NCBI GenBank assembly: GCA_964391885.1
Contig: CAYMNU010000008.1
Span: 1-25,651 of the forward strand
Origin: CAYMNU01 sp964391885
GTDB lineage: Archaea; Altiarchaeota; Altiarchaeia; JAFGQM01
Length of the DNA stretch: 25,651 nt
Direction: 5' to 3'
The position numbers and the translations under genes are program-made. Positions 22,001-25,651 of this stretch are shown here, piece by piece (position 1 is the stretch's first letter; every line of letters starts with the position of its first letter). The notes below the pieces were generated by a model. The model searched no databases. It was not told where the DNA came from and saw only the letters and a program-made list of their open reading frames with translations.

Positions 22001-23415
22001 ATGTATATTTTATGTATGGAACGATGTGAATCGAAACGCCGGGCAGATGAGACGCCGAACCTTAGAAGGAGTATTTGGATTTCTTTCATTAGTTCTTCGC
22101 TTGCAGAGCAGCAACCCAATTCAATCATTTTTTGTGTTGATGTTGTGATTGTGCCATCGCCCTCAAAATATGCCCTTAAAAATATTGAGGCTATGCCTTT
22201 TGGAGATTGTAATATTGTGGGGGGTATTGTTTTGTCTTTTGATTTAACTGCAGATAATCCGATATTCCTTAAGAACTCCAGGGTGTGCCTATAATGGCAT
22301 TCTAGGCGAGTGTACTGCAGCTTGCCGTAAGAGGATGGGTTTCGCGTAAAAGAATGCAGGGTGCTGTCAGGAAATACCCGTTTCCAGCGAGTTTGGAATT
22401 CGCTTATCCATTCCTGGTCGGTATTGCAGAACTCAAGTTTTTTTGTAGAAACATTGCCCTCCGAGACTATTGAGCCCAGTAGGAAAGCAAGGTCTTCGTT
22501 AAGCGTCTTGGGTAGTATAGTTTTTTTAGTTGTTGATTTAATTTTTGGATAGTAGGGGGACAATATTACTTCTGATTCGGGCCAAAGTTTGTCTGCAGTC
22601 CTATCGAGGACTAGATAGTCGCCTTCCATTATGTTTTCGATTATTTTCCAAAAGAACTTCGGCTTTCCTGTCTTTTCATCCCTTGTTAGTGTTAGCAGGG
22701 GGTGGTTGTAAGACCCTGCAATAGAATAACCCCTGTCTGTTGTTATTTTTTTCGTCGGGTGCTTTCCTGAGTCAAACCATTTGGAGGCGTGATTAACTGT
22801 GCCGTCTTTTGAAAGTATTTGGATGTCGATGTCTTCGGTTTTTGAAAGTTCTCCTATTGGCAATAAGCCTTTGTTTGTAGCTATTTTTGTATCGCCTGTG
22901 ACACAATACCTCATCGCGGCCGCGGAATCCCCATCCACCGAGCCAAAGTTGCCCTGCCCGTCGACGAGGGGATACCTCAAAGAGAAGTCCTGTGCCATGC
23001 GGACCATAGAATCGTAGACTGCAGTGTCCCCATGGGGGTGGTATTTACCTAGGACTTCACCGACCACCCTTGCGCTCTTCTTGTAGGCCTTGTTATAGTG
23101 AAGGCCCAAATCATTCATGGCGAAGAGTATTCGCCTGTGGACCGGCTTTAGCCCGTCGCGCGCGTCCGGTAAGGCCCTGCCCACGATAACGCTCATTGAG
23201 TAGTCTAGGTAAGACTCTTTCATCTCGTCTTCTAAGGGGCGGGGGATTATATTCTTTGCGACTTGGGCAAGGGCTGTTTCTTCATCCAAGGATTCTTGGG
23301 CTGGGGAATCTATTTGTGGGGCTTCCTCAGTCCCCTCTATTTTACTCTCTTCCGTCGCCGGCTCTGTGGGAACCTCTTCTTCAAAATCCTTCGCTGTCTC
23401 GTCTTCTGCCATCAT
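19006..23415 (-). CDS. gyrA: DNA gyrase subunit A with an in-frame intein
   Basis: 1469 residues as encoded, 1031 after intein removal. GyrA breaks and rejoins DNA in the heterotetrameric gyrase. The N-terminal breakage-reunion domain starts near ESYLDYSMSVIVGRALPDARDG, with KYHPHGD (124-130) and catalytic Tyr170 in AAAMRY. A 438-residue intein (171-608) follows, and the sequence resumes at TESRKARIAEELL. The coiled-coil tower lies near 840-960. The C-terminal DNA-wrapping propeller carries the GyrA box QKRGGRG (1010-1016), so supercoiling ability is expected. After about 1290 comes an acidic Glu/Pro/Ser-rich tail and a conserved-looking end (GAPPEGMPDYLWRYIKANPH on). An acidic extension of about 50 residues precedes the domain. 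The ATG overlaps the gyrB stop (ATGA); a second ATG follows directly. Confidence 0.97.
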   Translation of the reverse strand: MMAEDETAKDFEEEVPTEPATEESKIEGTEEAPQIDSPAQESLDEETALAQVAKNIIPRPLEDEMKESYLDYSMSVIVGRALPDARDGLKPVHRRILFAMNDLGLHYNKAYKKSARVVGEVLGKYHPHGDTAVYDSMVRMAQDFSLRYPLVDGQGNFGSVDGDSAAAMRYCVTGDTKIATNKGLLPIGELSKTEDIDIQILSKDGTVNHASKWFDSGKHPTKKITTDRGYSIAGSYNHPLLTLTRDEKTGKPKFFWKIIENIMEGDYLVLDRTADKLWPESEVILSPYYPKIKSTTKKTILPKTLNEDLAFLLGSIVSEGNVSTKKLEFCNTDQEWISEFQTRWKRVFPDSTLHSFTRNPSSYGKLQYTRLECHYRHTLEFLRNIGLSAVKSKDKTIPPTILQSPKGIASIFLRAYFEGDGTITTSTQKMIELGCCSASEELMKEIQILLLRFGVSSARRFDSHRSIHKIYIRSKSDMLRFYKELGFLYKRKNSALEYTILNYKKDFSQTDLVPFVAEYIRSLSKSTYLNKQNFDRYPNIQNKHKKLNNILLHETYSDYSLLFEHLLKNHYLFQKVTNIEENGVHKVYSIRVDSDCHSFVANGFINHNTESRKARIAEELLSDIDKETVDFVPNFDDTLEEPSVLPSKFPNLLVNGSSGIAVGMATNMPPHNLSEVVDGIIAVIDDPALDVQGLMQYIKGPDFPTGATIMGQTGIIQAYTTGRGSVKVRAKAEIEEKKGRERIIVKEIPYMVNKANLVSSIASLVKEKKIEGISDLRDESDRKGMRVVIEIKNSVQADVVLNQLYKHTQMQSSFGIINLALVEGRPVVLPLKGLIEQFIKHRQDVITRRCQFELAKSEARAHILEGLRIALDNIDAIIKLIRASKGTDDAKQGLIEQFSLSEKQALAILDMRLQKLTGLEREKLETEYSELTKYIEWLKSVLADAQKILQLIKDELIDIKARFGDERRTDIGASVDDLEDEDLITRENMVVTITNQGYIKRLPVGTYKAQKRGGRGIQGMGTKEEDFVEKLFVASTHDYMLFFTDKGQVHWLKVYQLPIEGRYARGKAIVNLLELDPDEKISAAIKISEFNDGHYLAMITKKGLIKKTDLQAYSRPRKGGIIAINLREDDGLVRVLLTNGSNEILVSTKKGKAIRFKETDARAVGRNSMGVRAIRLKADDEVVGAVVVDENTSLLTVTENGYGKRSPFDRYPLQNRGGQGVIDIKTTERNGFVVATRQVCIEDEIMSITSKGVIIRTAVDGISEIGRNTQGVRIMKLDTGNKVVSIARILREEEEDELKEDVSESQSPKAENSSSSPKPAETAEIREEPPEPKEEAEASEENSESLEGPAEDINEDINEDVNEEDALEEIEEIEEPENIYKNPEKPEELPSNNSTLEGDIPPEETRVVPEAEVKAIKKDTGTNEISLKGAPPEGMPDYLWRYIKANPHSPRAVRVAQEYGVKLPQRLKE
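21592..22905 (-). mobile_element. GyrA intein with LAGLIDADG homing endonuclease
   Basis: 438 residues between catalytic Tyr170 and Thr609 of GyrA. Splicing block A begins Cys1-VTGDT, block B is SYNHPLLTL with the conserved His, and the end is HKVYSIRVDSDCHSFVANGFINHN with terminal Asn before Thr(+1). All residues needed for splicing are present. The endonuclease has both motifs: FLLGSIVSEG (141-150) with acidic Glu149, and LRAYFEGDG (243-251) with Asp250. It therefore looks active in both splicing and homing. The DNA is visibly richer in A/T than the surrounding gyrA, in line with separate inheritance. The site is the one used by mycobacterial GyrA inteins. Confidence 0.95.
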
Positions 23416-25331
23416 ATATCTAAGTTCTTGACTTCTTTGGCATATTGTATGATGAAATCCCTTCTAGGCTCTACTTCATCACCCATTAAGATAGTGAAAA
23501 TGCGATCGGCTTCGACAGTGTCTTCTAAAGTGACTTGCTTCATCGTCCTGTTCTCAGGATCCATAGTTGTCTCCCAAAGCTGGTCGGGGTTCATCTCACC
23601 CAGGCCTTTGTAGCGCTGGATGTTGGCGCCTTCGCCCACTTCAGCCATCACCCTGGCTTTTTCGTCTTCTGTATAAGCATAGCCCACCTTAGCGCCCTTC
23701 CATATTTTGTATAGTGGGGGCTGTGCAATATAAACATAGCCCTTTTCTATCAAAGGTGCCATGTGGCGGTATAAGAAAGTAAGGAGTAGAGTTCTTATGT
23801 GAGAGCCGTCAACATCCGCGTCGGCCATTAAGATAATCTTGTGGTAACGCAGCTTCTCGGCATTAAAATCCTCGCCGAGGCCCGTGCCGAATGCAGTTAT
23901 CATGGTCCCTATTTCATTATTCTCTAAAATCCTGTGCATCCTTGCCTTTTCGACATTAAGGATCTTTCCGCGCAGCGGTAGGATGGCCTGGAACTCCCTG
24001 TCGCGGCCCATTTTACAACTTCCACCCGCAGAATCCCCTTCGACTATATAGAGCTCGCATAGCGCAGGATTGCGATTAGAGCAATCGGCAAGCTTCCCGG
24101 GGAGTGAGGAAAACTCCAGCGCGCCTTTGCGCCTAGTCAGCTCCCTGGCTTTTCGGGCAGCCTCCCTTGCCTGTGCGGCGTTGATGGTCTTGAGGAGTAT
24201 CTTTTCAGCCTCTTTGGGATTCTCTTCAAAGAACTCGGAGAGTTTTTCATATACCATTGAATCCACGAAGCCTGTTACCGGGCCGTTGCCCAATTTGGTC
24301 TTGGTCTGGCCCTCGAATTGGGGATCCCTGAGCTTTACTGATATTACACCAGTGAGCCCTTCTCGCGTATCCTCGCCGGAAAGCTTGAGATCCTTTGCTT
24401 TTCCTAGCTTGTTTTTTTCAATGTAGTTGTTGGTCGCCCGCGTCAGGGCCGATTTGAAGCCGGATAGGTGCGTGCCGCCCTCGATAGTGTTGATATTGTT
24501 AGCGAATGAAAAGATGTTTTCCATGTAGCTGTCATTCCATTGGAGTGCGAATTCTATATGCATGCCGTCGTTGCTGGCTTCATAGTATATCGTTTCATTG
24601 ATAGGCACCTTGCCATGGTTGATGAACTCGACAAACTCTTTTATGCCGCCCTGATATTGGAACACCGTTTCCTTTATGGGTTTTCCTTCCTCGTCTTTTT
24701 CACGTTCGTCGATGAGATTTATCCTTATACCCTTATTGAGGAACGCGAGCTCCCTGAGGCGGTGCGCCAAGTTGTCAAATGAGAATTCCAGGACCTGGAA
24801 TATCTCTGAGTCGGGCTTGAATCGAACCAATGTGCCCTTCCTCTCTGATTTTCCGATTAGCTCAAGTGGCGTTTCGGGCTTGCCTTTTAGATATCTTTGT
24901 TTGTAGGCTTCCCCATCCCTGTGCACGACGACCTCGCACCATTCAGATAAGGCATTAACACAGGATACGCCAACACCGTGGAGACCGCCGGAGACCTGAT
25001 AGGCTTTCCCCTCGAACTTCCCGCCGGCATGGAGTTTTGTCATAGCCATCTCGACGCCGCTGATTTTGTACTTAGGGTGGATGTCGGTGGGTATGCCCCT
25101 GCCGTTGTCCTCCACCTCTATTATATCGCCAGGGAGTATCCTGATGGTTATATTATCGCAGTGGCCCGCTAATGCCTCGTCAATGGAGTTGTCTACAACT
25201 TCTTCCACAAGATGATGAAGGCCACGGCTGGTAGTATCGCCTATGTACATGGCAGGGCGCTTTCTGACTGCTTCAAGGCCTTCTAAAAGCTTTATGCTCT
25301 CTGCCTTATACTCCTCTTTGTTCTCGTCCAT
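23412..25331 (-). CDS. gyrB: DNA gyrase subunit B
   Basis: 639 residues, the short GyrB form without the extra domain of E. coli. The GHKL ATPase has Glu44 and Asn48 in VEEVVDNSIDEA, DNGRGIP (75-81) and GGLHGVGVSCVNAL (115-128). The transducer domain contains QTKTKLGN (342-349). The TOPRIM domain has EGDSAGG (431-437) and DADVDGSHIRTLLLTF (504-519), which bind Mg2+. The C-terminus has QRYKGLGEMNPDQLW, the GyrA-docking region. It precedes gyrA with a 4-nt overlap, so the subunits are made from one message. The untranslated leader may be about 85 nt if the minus-strand CTTTTTAAGCC near 25443 is the promoter. Confidence 0.97.
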   Translation of the reverse strand: MDENKEEYKAESIKLLEGLEAVRKRPAMYIGDTTSRGLHHLVEEVVDNSIDEALAGHCDNITIRILPGDIIEVEDNGRGIPTDIHPKYKISGVEMAMTKLHAGGKFEGKAYQVSGGLHGVGVSCVNALSEWCEVVVHRDGEAYKQRYLKGKPETPLELIGKSERKGTLVRFKPDSEIFQVLEFSFDNLAHRLRELAFLNKGIRINLIDEREKDEEGKPIKETVFQYQGGIKEFVEFINHGKVPINETIYYEASNDGMHIEFALQWNDSYMENIFSFANNINTIEGGTHLSGFKSALTRATNNYIEKNKLGKAKDLKLSGEDTREGLTGVISVKLRDPQFEGQTKTKLGNGPVTGFVDSMVYEKLSEFFEENPKEAEKILLKTINAAQAREAARKARELTRRKGALEFSSLPGKLADCSNRNPALCELYIVEGDSAGGSCKMGRDREFQAILPLRGKILNVEKARMHRILENNEIGTMITAFGTGLGEDFNAEKLRYHKIILMADADVDGSHIRTLLLTFLYRHMAPLIEKGYVYIAQPPLYKIWKGAKVGYAYTEDEKARVMAEVGEGANIQRYKGLGEMNPDQLWETTMDPENRTMKQVTLEDTVEADRIFTILMGDEVEPRRDFIIQYAKEVKNLDI

Positions 25332-25558
25332 AGTCGTTGCTGGTGAAGCCTAAATTCCTGGGTTTTTGGAGCTATTGCAGAGGCTCAAAAAATAGGCTCA
25401 ATCAGTTGGATTTTACCACCGCATAATTAGAGGGAAAAGGCTTAAAAAGGGATGAAAATGCGTGGAAAAAAAGGTACGGCAGTCGTGGCATCAAAAGGGT
25501 TTATATATGAGGCTGTTGGTACTGTATATTATTGATTTGGGGATTTTAGGGTATGTGT
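25332..25558. other. Intergenic region upstream of gyrB
   Basis: A 227-bp gap without a credible reading frame. It holds a possible minus-strand promoter for gyrB (CTTTTTAAGCC near 25443) and, at 25499-25508 on the plus strand, a strong archaeal box (TTTATATATG) preceded by AAAAGG. The latter points rightward, against the gene at the window edge. Confidence 0.5.
25499..25508 (+). promoter_or_regulatory. Strong TATA-like box with no matching gene
   Basis: AAAAGG followed by TTTATATATG matches the archaeal BRE-TATA layout on the plus strand and would start RNA near 25530. No plus-strand ORF follows in the window, so the transcript would be non-coding or antisense to the minus-strand gene. The box is nearly symmetric, so minus-strand use toward gyrB cannot be ruled out. 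Confidence 0.4.
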
Positions 25559-25651
25559 TCACATCACTTCTCCATCCATGCCCTTGAACATCTTCGAAAA
25601 GCGCCTGTCTTTGCGCAGCTTTTTGAATGTGGATCTCATCTGGTTGTATTG
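25559..25651 (-). CDS. C-terminal end of a minus-strand gene, possibly SRP54
   Basis: The last 30 codons and TGA stop of an ORF entering from the right edge: QYNQMRSTFKKLRK, then DRRFSKMFKGMDGEVM. The tail is very basic. The QYNQM followed by Lys/Arg-rich helix and short glycine-containing end resembles the C-terminus of the SRP54 M domain in archaea. With only 30 residues the call is tentative. Confidence 0.45.
   Translation of the reverse strand, partial: QYNQMRSTFKKLRKDRRFSKMFKGMDGEVM

Overview
The window looks archaeal. Its genes include a DUF211 protein, an archaeal-type VIT/CCC1-like membrane protein, COG1361/CARDB-type surface proteins, a MinD-like ATPase and a CTP synthase. Several start codons sit about 25-30 nt behind A/T-rich TATA-like boxes, and one tRNA has an intron with a bulge-helix-bulge. 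DNA gyrase (gyrB-gyrA) is present, a bacterial-type enzyme that many archaeal lineages acquired. I cannot place the genome further; an uncultivated DPANN-like or euryarchaeal lineage would fit.

Layout. (1) 38-5113: a tightly overlapping plus-strand operon of a PadR regulator, a MacB/LolD-type ABC ATPase, a secreted CARDB-type protein and two FtsX/MacB permeases. Two tandem 10-bp palindromes precede it. (2) 5160-8306: a 1048-residue membrane-anchored beta-propeller protein. (3) 8303-11956: pyrimidine synthesis, with pyrG on the minus strand, a small basic protein, and pyrD-pyrK on the plus strand. (4) 11999-12834: a DUF211 plus VIT-like pair. (5) 12835-15922: tRNA-Ala(GGC), a flippase-like (UPF0104) membrane protein, intron-containing tRNA-Met(CAT), a yeast-Fcy1-like cytosine deaminase, a ferritin-like protein and tRNA-Thr(TGT). 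(6) 16042-17892: three minus-strand genes for surface proteins, two of them Cys-rich. (7) 17979-18872: a MinD-like ATPase and tRNA-Ile(GAT). (8) 19006-25331: gyrB-gyrA on the minus strand, with a 438-residue homing-endonuclease intein splitting GyrA at its catalytic tyrosine. (9) The right edge holds the end of a minus-strand gene that may be SRP54.

The most striking feature is shared by all four tRNA genes. Each is followed by one or two extra copies of its own 3' tail (13-24 bp), spaced about 88-92 bp apart (110 bp for Thr). The DNA between copies is different in each case but built alike: it holds an inverted repeat that usually abuts the tail copy. In five of six units it also holds a perfect or degenerate complement of the tail, so the unit could fold into a tRNA-acceptor-like hairpin. 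The tail copies are followed by pyrimidine/T-rich DNA in most cases. No integrase, Cas1 or transposase lies in the window. These tRNA-tail arrays are either scars of a ruler-like integration process at tRNA 3' ends or a family of structured trailer RNAs processed like tRNAs. I know only a loose parallel, the repeats after E. coli tyrT that carry part of the tRNA 3' end.
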